The notes beneath the pieces were generated by a model. It made no database searches. It was not told the origin of the DNA and worked only from the letters and a program-made list of their open reading frames with translations. The position numbers were made by a program, and so were the translations under genes. Positions 13,358 to 26,382 of a stretch of 64,000 bases of DNA are shown here, one piece after another (within the stretch, counting starts at the first letter, position 1; each line of letters begins with the position of its first letter). Source of the DNA: Morinoia aosen (taxonomy: Eukaryota > Arthropoda > Malacostraca > Amphipoda > Talitridae); NCBI GenBank assembly GCA_030386875.1, contig CM059566.1, positions 44,738,068 to 44,802,067 of the forward strand, in the 5' to 3' direction.

Positions 13358-14059
13358 TGTACGGATTGTATGTGAGGGGTTATCTCAGGTAAAATGAAAC
13401 GTTTCGGAATGCAAGCCCAGAAGCATTGGATATGGAATGAAATCTTTGGAACCCTTGAACGAAAACCATGAGACGTTAACATAGCCAAACCGCTGCACCG
13501 ATTTTTTTTGTAATTTTTGAATTAACCGCTATATTGCTGTACCTAATTTTTCGTGCTCTGAGTGAAAAAACGAGCCAGAAACTGAAAATAACACACCAAT
13601 TGTGGTCAAACCTCATAGTTAGCTATTGCAAATGTCTGTTTCCATGCGTTTGAATTGAATTGGCGTGTTTTGACGTTCAACAGTCAGGTTCAGGGCGTCA
13701 GGTCCAGTAGGATTAAATAGCATATTTATCCTAAATAGGTGCTTAAAATATTTGAATTCATGAAACTCAATGAATTTAAAGACAGGATGAAATGAAGAAA
13801 ATCACGAAGCACATAAAATGGGCGTTTGGATCGAGAGGATTGTTATCTCTCATCCATGAATGGGTTTCAAAGTCACGGAAAATTAAAAATACGAGTAGTT
13901 TCGTTACCACATTTTTCCTACTGGAAAACTTTTCTAAGAATTGGAATCCTTTGGTATTTCCGATTATATTCGACAATGATTCATTCCTGAGTATTTGTTT
14001 GGATGCTTAGAGAGCAAATCATGTGGTGACTTAATCGAGAGGGCGTACCATTAAAGGAA

Positions 14060-14424
14060 AGTTGTCTATAGGAATTAGCACCCTCGAGGGAACAACGTGA
14101 GGTCCCTAACTGAAATTTTGGTAAGCCTTCCTTCAGTTGAAATAGTGTAAGATTTTTTTGTTCGTACCAATTTTTTTCGGTACACTACTACTCTCTTTTT
14201 CAACACCTCTTACTTTCTATTATTATTATTTTGGTATTTATTTTTTTATTTTTTTTCAATTTACTGCTTCTATGGCAAGGAGATCTTGCGTGGGAACACA
14301 CCTTGTGCACAGATTCTCCGTTCTATTATCTCCATTCTAAATTGCACCTTGATCCTCCCTCTCTTTGGAACACCGTTATTGCGATTAGAGAGGCTTACGC
14401 TCACTAAATTATCTAATCTAATCG
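14060..14424 (+). repeat. family A, copy 4 (long subtype)
   Basis: It contains the internal block AGATCTTGCGTGGGAACACA before CTTGTGCACAGATTC, which is absent from most copies. It ends in ATTATCTAATCTAATC. Confidence 0.8.
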
Positions 14425-14897
14425 TAAGAAAAACAGATAATTTATGACTCGTTGTATCTGGTTATGTAGTTAACAAAATTATCTACATATTTATTCATTA
14501 AACTTTGATAGTTTGATTTATTTGTAAGCTTGGCTGGTTGTCACAGTTCACGCTCACTTCCAGGAATAACGCATGGCTAAATTCAACATCATCCTTTCAG
14601 TAACCAGATGGGGAAAAATTCTGCTTCGTTTTCACGTACAGATAAATTTGAGCCGTTCAGTATTACGTAGGAAGAAATTTGAGGTTTTCTTGGTGCTATT
14701 TATGACATCTCACACGTTCTATTGTGGATACATATGGTCAGCAACACATTTTCGTCTTATGAACGATATCGTCTTTTGTTTCTTATTCCAGCAAGTAATT
14801 CAGTAGTTTTCCATTTATTTTAACTAATTTTTATCGGTGTAAAAGTGTAATCAACAACCAATTTAACTTATTTCAGGATAAACTATTCGTTAATTCG

Positions 14898-14998
14898 TTA
14901 TAAAGACAAGGTATTTGTTATAAAGACGAGGTATTTTTTATAAAGACGAGGTATTTGTCCTAAAGACGAAGTATTAGTTATGAAAACAAGGCATGGGA
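14898..14998. repeat. 20-bp tandem repeat, about 5 copies
   Basis: TTATAAAGACGAGGTATTTG repeats with substitutions. The surroundings are AT-rich and non-coding. Confidence 0.85.
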
Positions 14999-15614
14999 GT
15001 ACAAGTATACCTACAAAAATGCGAGAATCTTGCACATCAGCGTGCTAGGTTGCCTGCTTCTATCCTCGCTTGCTCGTCTCCGTCCACTTTTCTTTTATCA
15101 ATGACTTTAGGGGAAATTCGACTCACTGCTTGCAGTAATAAGGTAGCAGAAATTGCTTTTAGGAAAAGCGTAGGGAAAAATTTCATTTCCTTTTCAAAAT
15201 GAAAAAATCCCAGTCTCTCGGTAATATGTGAAGAGAAATGTACGTCTTTTGGCCGTACTTATCATAGGAAACTCCCAGTCTGTATTGTGGATACGGTTAG
15301 TTATAAATAGTTTTACAGAGAATATTTCCCAGTGTCTGTTCAGTTTGTTATGAGTTTTTAATTGACAACCATTATTTTCTCTCGTAAAACTAATGATTAT
15401 AGACAAAATGACGCATCAAGGGTCACTGGTGGACCTCCTTTAGCACTATAGTGACACTAAAGCCTCTTTGGATCGTGACCGTGCTCTTCCTATAGAAGGG
15501 TTTGCCCATTTTACCCCCATTACAGTGCAGGTGAAGTTAGACACCAACACCGAATTGAGTTCAATATCGTTCGTTGGTCGTGTTTTGTTTCAAATCTAAG
15601 TTTTTAACGTCGAA

Positions 15615-15890
15615 GTGAGAGTTAGGTAGTTTTTTTTTGTTGAAATTAAATGTTTTCCGTTATGTTAAGGACCCCCTTTATCACTGCTGTCCTGTTTTTC
15701 AGCACCTACTAGTTTCTTCAACTTTCATCTTGCTTCATAGCGTCTTTCTCAACTTACTGTTTCTATGTGCATTCTACATAGATTCCGCGTTCCTTTACCT
15801 CCCTACTAAATGCTGCCTTCCTCTTTGCTCTTTTCAGAACGTTTTTTTTAGCGGTAAGGAGACTTAGATTTACATCTAATAATATACATA
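15615..15890 (+). repeat. family A, copy 5
   Basis: The 5' end is missing. Conserved parts are AGGTAGTTTTTTTTTGTTG, CACTGCTGTCCTGTTTTTCA and CATAGATTCCGCGTTCC. Short subtype. Confidence 0.75.
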
Positions 15891-18800
15891 TCTTATACTA
15901 CTCTAATCTTTACCGTTCAGGTCTTTTATCTACTAGCTAGAAATGACCCTCGAATTGGATATTTCTTCATTGCTCATTCACACTGCCATATCCTGAGGTT
16001 TTGCTCGCAATAAAATAGCGCAATATACGGGACTTTCCTTCTTCCACTTCATTTCTGTCACGCCGCCATCATTTCATGTTCGCTTCTTTCACTCGTGCTC
16101 ACATTCCTAGTAGCAGGTACTTCTCTTTCTTCATTCATCGGGCACTTCTACGCGCTTAGTTATTTTTAGTTAAATTGGTACAACGGCTCTTAATCGTGAT
16201 CGTATATGATGGGCACGATGTAAGAACAAAAATTACAATTTCCAATATCATTCAAAATTTCATCGGCAACGATTAGTCCGTCGTGAATGGCTGGCAAAGA
16301 TTTTGATTCTCACCAAGTTCTTGTGGGCACGTAAGAGTACTGTTCGTGACCACAACAGCTAAGCTAAGCGACCTTTACTTTGTCTGCTCTGCCTGCTTTT
16401 TGAAAATAGACCACTCAATGCACGTTATAGGGCTGTCTATTATAGGAGGCCTAAAATAAGAACATTAACAATGTACCCAAGAACACTTCTTCCGTTTTGA
16501 ATCGAGACACACCGAAATACAATACACGATTGCCTAGCTAAAGCACAGATCGCATCGTATCTAAAGCACTACTGAAATAACTCATCTATATCAAGCTTTT
16601 TAGATCTAAGTCCTCCACCTGCATCGAAGAATAAATGACGTCAAAGCTAAATTATGTGCTTGCTGCATCACGTTTGAAGGGTAAAAAATACTTCAAAAAA
16701 ATGCAACATCGAAAGCAGGGCTTCAACATCAAGCCTAATATATCAAGTCTCTCTAAAAAATAGCATCAAAGGGCGGGTCTGCTGCATCAAGCCTTCTTCT
16801 CAACTGACCTGAGATGGCAGTGTCATAAATTTCTGCGCGCGCTCTAAGATGCCGTCGGCATGCGATCACCGGACTTCAGTGCGCGGGTCGAAACAGCGGC
16901 TCTTTAACCTAAATATTCAGATCAGAGTCCCTTGGGATGTTATAAGGGACCTGCGGAGAGGGTAGCACTGATACACCCACTTTTGAGGGAAGAGGCTCAG
17001 GTTAAATAACGGAGCGAGCATAAAACCCCTACACTTGCGGTTTTATAGAGTTGTAGGATGATTAAGAGGGGTTTGATATTCTTTGTTTTTTAGGGGGGGG
17101 GGGGGGGAATGAGTTGTAAGACCTACGTTATGGTTAATGCAAAGAAGTGTGTTTTACATAAAAATTGAATGTAATTAATCTAGTATGTACTCGTTTGTAC
17201 TGTGCTTCATAAGCATTATTGGAATTACTACTGCGTGTATATTCACAGCCAATTTATACGTGAATCGTGAATCATAGGACTTATTAAAGTCAACGTCTCT
17301 TGTGAAGCATAATATTATTGTTTTGTACTGTTGACTTCAAATAATATGAGATTCCTAACAATTGCTTAAGAACAATGTACTTAATAAGAAAAATTCTCTT
17401 TTGACTTTGTACGTAAGTAATTCATCGTTAAGGCAACGACAAAATATCACGATTTTTGCTACAAGTTAAGGAATAACTATCATATTTACCGTTAAAATAT
17501 TTAGTGAACCATAATTCGTCTGCTTTTTATTTTTTATAAATTATAGAACAAGTTTCTTTAATTTATTTAGTTAACTCGATATCTAAAAACCTTTAGCATA
17601 CTCGATTTAGTATACTCGATATTATCCAGTGAGATACTGATTAAGAGATGTCGGTTTATGCAGCTGCATGCACATGGAGTAATAAGAGGGGGCCAAACTC
17701 CACGTATTTCCTTCAATATTTAGGTGGGAAATCCTTGTAAACATTCAACAAATTGTTGTGGACATTATTTCTGCTATAATAACTTCGAGCAGAAACTAAA
17801 TGCTACGAGACTAAATGCTGCTGTTAATGTTGAATGCTACGAGACTAAATGCTACTAAATGCATACTTCTTCAACAATAAATGTTGCGCTCGTTTTAAAT
17901 ATAAATTTATTCACTTCCGATCAAACGTGAACATACTCGTATACTATTGTTTGTGCGGTGCTAATCTATGCAATGGAAAACAATTTATCTATCTCCAGCG
18001 AGGCAAGGAGATTATTCCTTAAGGTTGTTCCAATGGACATATTTGCATGGAGTTGCTCGTGGGCCCGAATATGTTTAGCAACTTCTGGGGCAACCTCTCA
18101 TCATTTTAATTCCAAGGTATACAACTATGTTGCACCTTGTACACTTGGTCTAACCACACGCTGTATTGATCAACTAATGAGTTACCTCAAATTTCAATGC
18201 TTGAATATACAATATTATTTTGAATGAGACAAGCTAGAGCAGTACGTTTTTTAATAGGCTTTGGATCAATTTCATTCCATTGCGACTTGCCTATCAATTT
18301 GAATCATCTGGTGGAAAAGATTTTAGTGTACCAGCTACCTTCATTGATAGTTGATGGAAAGAGATACTAGAATCGTATTGATTGCTTTGTGTGATTTGTT
18401 CACGGATTTCAGTAGGGATCGAGTTCCAAGTTTCAGTTGCAATGAAGCCAAAAATTTGCTGACTTCGTGTTTTCAAACATTAAGGTAACCTAATTTTACT
18501 CCTATTTCTAATTATAATGTACATAAATATAGGAGTGAGTTTTTTTCGATTCATGAAATTAGAACATTCAATTACTGAATAACAATTTGTACCCCAACGG
18601 GTAGCAGGTGATCTAGTTATAAATAAAATGTTTCCAAGAAGCTTTACTCTATAACTTCGTTAACACAACCACATATTTACAAGTCCTATTCGCACGCCTG
18701 TAGGGTCCCCATTATAGGTTTAGGCTTCGAACGCACATGCTCGCATTGAGCTGTCGATCCCATGCTACACAGACGAGTCGAGGCTTACCTTCCGTTCGTT

Positions 18801-19452
18801 TTTACACTGGATGAATATTGCTGAGATGTGGACGACTGCGGCTTCTGCTCATCACGAGTGGTCCAGCACCGCAGCTGGCGAGGCAAAACAAGGATTGTCA
18901 TTATTTTCTCAAGTCAAACAAGAGAAACAAGACAAATTATTGAGAAAAATGTTCTCTAGCGAGGAGCTTATGCCTAACGCAGTTCTCGCAGCCCCTATTC
19001 TATGTGAAACTGATGGTAGATTGATAGCGATTTCGTTCGCTTACACTGAAAACCATTCATATTACTTCAAAATTCAGACATTATCGCTATACAGCCGTGA
19101 ATTTTAAATGAGGTCATTATGAAATTTTTAATTCCAACGTCTCATCGGAGTAAAAAAACGTCTCATGTCCATGGTGATTTCTCATATAAAATCCACTAAC
19201 AGCTGCTTGGTACAGCTGATGGTATCATATTGATTCTCCTTTATTATGAACCCATTTTTTGATCTTCCCTTTATTCTGAATCCTTCATTCGATCCTCTCT
19301 GAAACAAACCTCATAGATCTTCTTTTTATTTAGAATTTTCATTCGAACCACCCTGAAACAAACATTGTGTCGGGACTTCTGCATGGAGCGGTGCCATAAG
19401 GGTTCTGGTGGCGTTCTCTGTATAAGCCTGTAAGGCGTGCCTATTCATGATT
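15891..19452. other. anonymous sequence
   Basis: No supportable gene apart from the poly-G run. A weak minus-strand exon-like frame (18789-18874, acceptor TTGTTTTGCCTCGCCAG, donor GGAAG|GTAAGC, CWTTRDEQKPQSS) is open but unrecognised. Confidence 0.45.
17093..17107 (+). repeat. poly-G run
   Basis: Fifteen consecutive G residues lie in an AT-rich stretch. The length may be unreliable in sequencing. Confidence 0.9.
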
Positions 19453-19783
19453 AAATTAGATCAGACGTTAGTTTTGAGCCTCCCTATCTGCAGCAAAGGC
19501 GATCCAACGAGAAGGAGGAGGAAAGCCCCGTCTAGTATGGAATTAAGGGAACGCGGAATCTATGCACAAGTTGCATAGAAATAGTAAGTTGAAAAAACAA
19601 GTTCATGAAACAAGATAAAAGTTGGAAAAGAAAGTAGTAACCGATGGAAAACAGGATAGCAGCGAACGAAAAAAGGTGGTCATTAACATAAAAAAAATCA
19701 TTTTATTTCAACAAAAAGAAGGCCCCTTTAACTCCCAAGTCGGAAACTCACGCACTTTCCCCCTGGGAGTGCTAATTCCCATA
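19453..19783 (-). repeat. family A, copy 6
   Basis: A reverse-strand copy: TCCCTATCTG near the 3' end, then AACGCGGAATCTATGCACAA, AACAAAAAGAAGGCCC and CCCCCTGGGAGTGCTAATTC at the 5' end. Confidence 0.8.
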
Positions 19784-20604
19784 CATGCACGCCTCACAGG
19801 TCCACCTGACGAGAGCTGGTCTCACGAGTTCAAGGCTCGACTGAAAACGAAAGCCCGAGCTTAATTTTTTCAAGCAAGGCCGTAGCAACAGCCGACTGGT
19901 GGAGTGCCGCAGCAGGGAAATAAGGATCGGCTCGCTGAAGGCACTTCCTCCTCTTAAAGAATTTCCGAACCAATAGCCCGAAGATAGACTCAACATGGCC
20001 GCCGAGAAAACGCGTCAGGATCGCTCTTGGAATGATAATGGCATGCAGCAGCGAACCTAGATGAGCGATATCGAGCGGGCCCATTATTCCTATTCCTTAT
20101 TCGAACACGATTACCAACATCCATTATTCGATAATGGATGAGCTCTTACCATTCGACTGCCCGCCCGTACGAACAGCATAGTAACAGCGAGGGTAGCATT
20201 AGTGGATGAGTGTTGGTTGGAGCACCTGTCTTGTTTTGGGGATGGGACTGAACGGTTCAAGCGTTTGATGTATGGACAAGTTTAATTTGCGTACTATTTG
20301 AATAATACTGGGCTTTTTGCATGGGAGTCGTTGCAGCTAAATTAATTGTGCTCTTCAGCTAAACACATCTCCCGATAGCACCTCGTAGCCAACGCTATTT
20401 TTGGCGTCGGGTATTGTTTGTCTACGCAACCCCAAATTTTCTTTCGTGGCGTTTAAATCAAATTGATATGTTTCCGCTTAAGCGTCCAATGGAAATTTTT
20501 TTAACATTTGAATTTTGTTTTTTGAGTTTTCTACGAACATGGTTTTAGATTTTTTGAGTTTTTTAGAAATGTTTCTAAGTTTTAAACACGTATTATCATA
20601 CAGT

Positions 20605-20972
20605 AACCCTTCAGGGGGATCCAACTTGTGTATCTATGAGGTTTTGGGGAGAATGTGAGGTTCCGTGCTGGGTGTTAAGTACGCCTTCTTTTTGTTGAAA
20701 AAAAAGTTTTCGTTTTGTTACGCGTCTTTTTTTCGATTCACTGCTATCCTATTTTCCAGCACCGTTAACTTTCATCTTCAACTTTTATCCTGTTTCCTAA
20801 CCTTCCTTCTTAACTTGCTGTTTCATTCCGCAAGAGATTTTGTGTGTGCACGCATCTTATGCATATCAGCCGCCTTCCCTCAACTCCACACTAAATGATG
20901 CCTGCAACCTTTCTCTCTTTGGAGCGCCGTTGGTGTGGTTAGGAAAGCTTAAACTATATCATCTAATCTAAC
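20605..20972 (+). repeat. family A, copy 7 (long subtype)
   Basis: Complete copy with TTCTTTTTGTTGAAA and CTCAACTCCACACTAAATG. The internal block is present but diverged (CCGCAAGAGATTTTGTGTG). The tail is ATCATCTAATCTAAC. Confidence 0.75.
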
Positions 20973-22842
20973 ATGATCTACAATGTTGTAACCAGTGTTA
21001 AACTTGCTGGGCAACTAGCGCTCAACTGAGCAAACCTACTACCAGATAGAACTATAATGGAATTTAAGCTATGTATACTGTAAGTTGGAGGGTGAGTGGT
21101 CAGTGAAATTTATTTTGCCAAAGTGCAGGGGTAACGCTAGCTACCCATCACCAAATCCGCAACACTTGTTACGAGCGTAAGTGGGAATTAGATTTACAGT
21201 AAAGCAGCCTCATCTTCTCCTTTCCTACTTCTCGTTTTCTTTCGTGAAAAAAACACGCAGCTAGCCTTTTTCACGAGTTTCTTGTTTTTTATTTTTTAGT
21301 TTCATTTCAGGTTTCAGGCGCGTCACGGTATGCCTGCGCCTTCTTTCGACAGCGTAGTTGGACGTGCTAATCGCGACACTGGAATTGTTGCGACCTGAAC
21401 GTGATGCCGCGATGCCGTAATCTTCACCATATATGAATATTCATAAATCTCTGTGTGGCAAGCGGCTCAACTGGGTGGATACGGGAGGTAAATCCTGAAA
21501 AATTAAATAAACACCAAATGGTAAACAAACAGCGATATGTGTGCGCTAAGGCCTCCTTCATCCTCCAAACATGGATTCGGATATTTAGTTATATTCCTAT
21601 TTTACAACTCCATTTTTCAAAATTCAAACAAACATTAAATTCTTTCAAAAATGAGTGAAGGATACGGAAGAAAATGGTTACAGACATTTGAATTTTCGGA
21701 TCGCGACTCTCAGGAAATCTCGTCTGACAGCTGGGGTGGTCGGTTGGAGGTATTATCTCCTACACGAGGCGCGCCTGGCAAGATTGGCCAATTAGTGCCA
21801 TAGACTGCCTACCTTTGTGCCAATTTTCCAGATAATCACACTCACTGTCTTCTCCATTTTGCATTCATTCATTGGAGACGTCAATTGTCTTTGAAATTTG
21901 GAAAAATCTACCAGTGATGTATAAATTAATTTGAATAGATGCCCATGAATGTTTTGCTCTTTTTTAAATCCTCATACTGAATGAAAATGAATATAAATTT
22001 TTTGCACTCTAATTTATTATTCATTTGAATGCTCTTTGCATGGTTGAAGGGCTATTTGTGGAAGCGTCCTTGCTGGCTTATATTCTATTCACTATTCAAA
22101 CAAGATGAATATTTCTTCGTCATCCGACAAAATATTCAGAAGAAAGTGAACAAGTTAAAAGTATGTTTTCAGTGCGTGTTCGATTCCCGATATCTCAAAT
22201 GATCAATGTGGAAAATGCCTGATTATGCTGATGAAAGAAATCATGGTCATCATCGTAAGAGACAGCATTTAGTTTCCTCTAATTTAAATCATGCTAGAAA
22301 AAAATCTCGGTAGGAGAAAAAACAATTTAATTGCTTTCTATTTCAATCATTCAGGACGAGACGCTCCCTAGATTCCCCAGCTCGCTTTAATCCATAACGA
22401 TATTCATTGGTGAATATATTAGGCTTCGACTTTCGGTCATTCGATTGTCTGTGAATAGCAAGAAACAAATAAATTAATTTCATGGTTTTGACGATACGAG
22501 CTCGCGATGTGCACGAGCTAAACTCTCCTGAAGATGATCGACAACGTAATTGTCGCTCATATGAAATATGACGTAACTTGTTGGTTTCTTGATTGATTTA
22601 CTTGATTAGAGTTTGAGTTTTCAGTCTGTTATAATTCGCTTTATTTTATCCCCCATAAGATGATCTGGCTATCAATGTAGTTTGAGTTCTCTATGCTATT
22701 CGAGTGAGTAAATTATGTGGCGTTAGACCGGTCTTGTTACGCTGTTATTCTTATCAGTGTGGATCAAATATGAAATTAACGGAACGAATATTCCGATATT
22801 TGTGCCTGAAAATTGGTTCGCAACTCATCGGCGTGTAATCGC
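20973..22842. other. anonymous AT-rich sequence
   Basis: Nothing recognisable on either strand. Confidence 0.6.
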
Positions 22843-23152
22843 TAGCTGGAGGCTAGGTATGCCTTCTTTTTGTAGGAATAGAAAGTTTTGCCATTTTAAT
22901 GGACCTTTTCCCAGCTCTCCTTTTATACTGCTTTCATACCTTTTCTCCTTAAAACAATAATTTCCTTTTTCAAAATTAATCTTTTTGCATAAATTTCTTT
23001 CACTTTGTTTGTTTCTAAAACGCAGGGACCCTCTATGTGCATAGATTCTTCATTCCCTCAATTATACAGTAAATGGTGCCCTCCTCTTTCCTCTCTTAGA
23101 AACGTTTTTTCTTGGGTTTAAGGAGAGTTAAACTAATTTATAATTTAACTTA
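22843..23152 (+). repeat. family A, copy 8 (decayed)
   Basis: GGCTAGGTATGCCTTCTTTT starts the match and TGCATAGATTCTTCATTCCC continues it; AAGGAGAGTTAAACTAATTT ends it. A partial internal block (GCAGGGACCCTCT) is visible. Confidence 0.7.
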
Positions 23153-24403
23153 CGTATGAACCCACCTTGGTATATTCCCGTTCTGTTGGTGTTGTAGCAA
23201 CTCTGCAACAGAAGAAACAAAGCACATAAGTACCAGTACGTAATGTCAGCTGTTTCCCTAGGGTCAGCTTGCTGCACAAAAAAAGGAAAATCAACTCAAT
23301 AATTCATAATTTAATTTACTCATGTCTTTCCTTTTTACGTTAGAGCGTATGCATGGGGTTGGAGTACAGACTGTTCATAATAACTTTGATATTATGATTT
23401 TGTAGCACAAGGAAGAAATAAGTTGGGTGGACGCGGAAGAAAAACAATACCCTAAATTTCCACCTACATCTCCGCTGTATGGAGCCAGGATCAACAGAAT
23501 GACTTTTTTTGACTAAAATTTTCCTAATTTTTCAAATTAAATTTGACCGTTCAACCTCTATGGTAACCAAGTACCCTAAGTAGGATACGTCGACGCTTAG
23601 AGATTTTAAAGCTAAATTTGATCTTTAAATATGCATAGGTAAAAATATTTAGCTAGTAAAAGTGGAAATACTTACCTAGTATTTTTGAAGGCAAATCCAG
23701 AAAACGTGAACGAAGTGTAAGACTTACTGTTGGTTTGGCGTTGAGTTACGAGTGCATCGGGTATCTCCTGCAACTCAAGATTTATATTGAAACTTTGTCA
23801 TCGTTTTGTGCCACCAAGGCATTTGCTTTTAACGCTTGTGAGAGAACCTCGGAACATCGAAAGAGTAAGTGTATAAGTTATCTTTTATAGTATATCTCAG
23901 TAGGCATGCGGTGTGGTAATTTTATAGTTGCAGTATACTAGCATTAAAAAAAATGAAGGACTTTGAGAAGAGAGAGAAGCCCCTAAAAAGTGCTTGATTG
24001 TGGCTATTTAGAACTATTTCCATTGCTGATTGGTGGTTACATAATGCTTTTAGTTAGTTCAATTTTATATGATTAGCAATTTATGATAAAACTCAAATGC
24101 GTGTCTGATGTTCCATTGTTACGCGTTCCGTGAACTTGAATGTTACACGCGCTTCAAATTTGGGTGCTGCAGACGCTTGCGTCAGAGTGTAAAGTGATAC
24201 CGTGCAAATTTCCATTCGTGTGTGATTAAATTTAGCATGTGAATGTGCTTGCTCGTCTCTCATCGGTTAATATGCGCGCCCTGAGGCGCCGGAGCCGGCA
24301 CGTCTCAGTGTTGGTTTAAGCTACTGTAAATCGTGACCAATTGGAGCAAAGCGCATGTATCAATTGATTTGCAGCTTCATAGAGAACACAAGGCCTTATT
24401 TAA
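23153..24403. other. anonymous sequence upstream of the LINE
   Basis: No gene seen. The LINE's 5' breakpoint is somewhere left of 24404. Confidence 0.55.
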
Positions 24404-26086
24404 GATGATGTAGTTGCTGCGCTCGCTGACTCTGCGTATGTCTTGCGTAGCATACCTAACGTTTTATTTGTGAGCAAAACGGGATTCATTAAAGGTAAAT
24501 TTAATAAAAGTGATGTTGGACGTGATGTTAGAATGCCTGTGTTTGGTGAAGTGAATAGAAGTCGAATAAGAAGTGCAGAGGTGAGATGTGCGTTGGATGA
24601 AATGAAAAATGGGAAAGCTCCAGGTTTGGATGGCTGCACGGTTGAATGTCTAAAGAAAGGAGGAAATGTGGTTATAGAATGGTTGGTGCGTTTATTAAAT
24701 GTGTGTTTCGAGGCTAGTAAAGTGCCGGTTGATTGGAGTAGCGCGTGCGTAGTTCCGTTGTACAAGGGGAAAGGTGACAGGTATGAGTGCAGTAATTCGA
24801 CGGGTATAAGTCTACTAAGTGTCGTTGGGAAGCTGTATGGAAGAGTGTTAATTGGAAGAGTGAGAGGGTTGACGGATCGTGTGCTTGCTGAAGAACAGTG
24901 TGGTTTTAGGTGTGGTAGAGGTTGTGTGGATCAAATGTTTGCTGTGAGGCAGGTGAATGAAAAATACTTATTAAAGGGAAAGGATGTATATTGGGCATTT
25001 ATGGATCTAGAAAAGGCGTATGACAGAGTGGATCGCGAGGCTTTATGGCAAGTGGTAAGTTTGTATGGAGTGGGTGGGAGACTGTTGAATGCGATCAAGA
25101 GTTTCTACATTGATAGCAGAGCATGTGTGAGAGTAGGGAATGAGGTGAGTGAATGGTTCCCAGTTGTGACAGGTGTGAGACAGGGATGTGTGATGTCGCC
25201 GTGGTTGTTTAATTTGTTTATGGATGGTGTGGTGAGAGAAGTGAATGCCAGAGTGTTGGGAAAAGGTGCGCAGTTGGTGGGACGAAATGGTATGTATTGG
25301 GAAGTGTGTCAGCTGTTGTTTGCAGATGATACAGCGCTTGTGGCTGATTCAGAGGAAAAACTGAGGAGACTGGTTACAGAGTTTGGTAGAGTGTGCGAAA
25401 GGCGGAAATTGAGGGTAAATGTGAATAAAAGTAAGGTGATGAGATGTTCAAGAGGTGGAGTGTTTGGAACTTTGGATGTGAGGTTGAATGGGGAAGTTTT
25501 AGAGGAGGTAGAGCATTTTAGGTACCTCGGGTCGGATGTGACTGTTAAGGATAGTATGGAAGTAGAAGTGAAGCATCGAGTGAGTGAAGGTTGTAAGACA
25601 TTGGGTGCATTGAGGAAAGTTTTTGAATGCAGGAGTTTGAGTATGAATGCTAAGAGGGGACTGTATGAAAGTTTGATTGTGCCAGTTTTGTTGTATGGAG
25701 CAGAGTCCTGGGGGTTGAGAGCAGCTGAGAGGAGGAAGTTGGATGTGTTTGAGATGAAGCGTTTGAGGAGCATGTATGGAGTAACTGGAAGAGATAGGAT
25801 CAGGAATGAGTTGGTTAGGGAGCAGACGGGTGTTATCAAAAAGTTGAGCAGGCGAGTGGATGAAAGAGTGCTTGGATGGTTTGGGCATGTAGAAAGAATG
25901 AATGTTGAGCGGCTGGTGAAAAAGATATATATGTCGGAAGTGAGTGGTCTTCGAGCGCGAGGTAGACCACGGATGAGTTGGATGGATGGGGTGCGACGTG
26001 CTTTGTATGAGAGGGGTCTGACTGTGGACGTGGCGAGAGGGATGGCTGCGGACAGAAGTGAGTGGGGGCAGTGTATAAGGAGGTAA
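24404..26086 (+). CDS. non-LTR retrotransposon reverse transcriptase (RTE/CR1-like LINE), 5'-truncated ORF2
   Basis: An uninterrupted frame of about 560 codons follows the stop at 24401. It opens without a convincing start codon, so the N-terminus, including the expected AP-endonuclease domain, has been lost. Reverse transcriptase motifs appear in order, counting residues from 24443: NGKAPGLDG at 56-64, YKGKGD then GISLLS, QCGFR.GRGC.DQ, motif A AFMDLEKAYDRVD with Asp188, motif B GVRQGCVMSP at about 244, and motif C FADD with catalytic Asp295/296. The thumb and C-terminal part carry LLYGAESW, LGWFGHVERM and RGRPRMSWMDGV, typical of LINE endonuclease/RT polyproteins. The product copies its own RNA at a nicked target. 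The absence of stops or frameshifts suggests a recent insertion. Clade assignment needs a tree. Confidence 0.94.
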   Translation, partial: DDVVAALADSAYVLRSIPNVLFVSKTGFIKGKFNKSDVGRDVRMPVFGEVNRSRIRSAEVRCALDEMKNGKAPGLDGCTVECLKKGGNVVIEWLVRLLNVCFEASKVPVDWSSACVVPLYKGKGDRYECSNSTGISLLSVVGKLYGRVLIGRVRGLTDRVLAEEQCGFRCGRGCVDQMFAVRQVNEKYLLKGKDVYWAFMDLEKAYDRVDREALWQVVSLYGVGGRLLNAIKSFYIDSRACVRVGNEVSEWFPVVTGVRQGCVMSPWLFNLFMDGVVREVNARVLGKGAQLVGRNGMYWEVCQLLFADDTALVADSEEKLRRLVTEFGRVCERRKLRVNVNKSKVMRCSRGGVFGTLDVRLNGEVLEEVEHFRYLGSDVTVKDSMEVEVKHRVSEGCKTLGALRKVFECRSLSMNAKRGLYESLIVPVLLYGAESWGLRAAERRKLDVFEMKRLRSMYGVTGRDRIRNELVREQTGVIKKLSRRVDERVLGWFGHVERMNVERLVKKIYMSEVSGLRARGRPRMSWMDGVRRALYERGLTVDVARGMAADRSEWGQCIRR

Positions 26087-26372
26087 TTTTATTTTTGACG
26101 CGTTACTGGAAGCTGCCCGCGTGTGATGGGGTTGACCTGTCATGCGCGGGGGAGGGGCTGCACTCAATGAAACGGTCGGGGTAAGCCAGCTGTTGCTGTC
26201 GGGCCTGACTGTGGAAGGTGGTTGTGCTGGGCTGCTGCTGATCCTGGCAGTTCAGGTGCGGCCAGTGCTGCCTCTCTCGCCTCCTAGTGACTAAGTGTGG
26301 TGATTGTGGCCTGCTGTCGGCTACCCTCCCATGGGGAGGATAAGCCCGGTATATGTATGTATGTATGTAAAT
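26087..26372 (+). mobile_element. 3' UTR and ATGT tail of the LINE
   Basis: GC-rich sequence follows the TAA stop. It contains a short inverted motif (CTCCCATGGGGAG) and ends in GTATATGTATGTATGTATGTAA. LINEs of this type often end in a short tandem tail in place of poly(A), so the 3' boundary is probably near 26370. I could not find a convincing target-site duplication, because the 5' boundary is not sharp. Confidence 0.75.
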
Positions 26373-26382
26373 TTAATGTATG

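Noticed and set aside
16800..16990. GC-rich stretch with short open frames after CTTCTTCTCAACTGACCTGAG
   Set aside because: Several frames are equally open and none is recognisable; insufficient to call an exon.
23722..23765. Mini-exon-like EIPDALVTQRQTN with donor ACA|GTAAGT on the minus strand
   Set aside because: Very short, AT-rich context and no partner exon; likely chance.
25309..26167. Long antisense ORFs opposite the LINE
   Set aside because: Shadows of the reverse transcriptase frame; low-complexity peptides without motifs.
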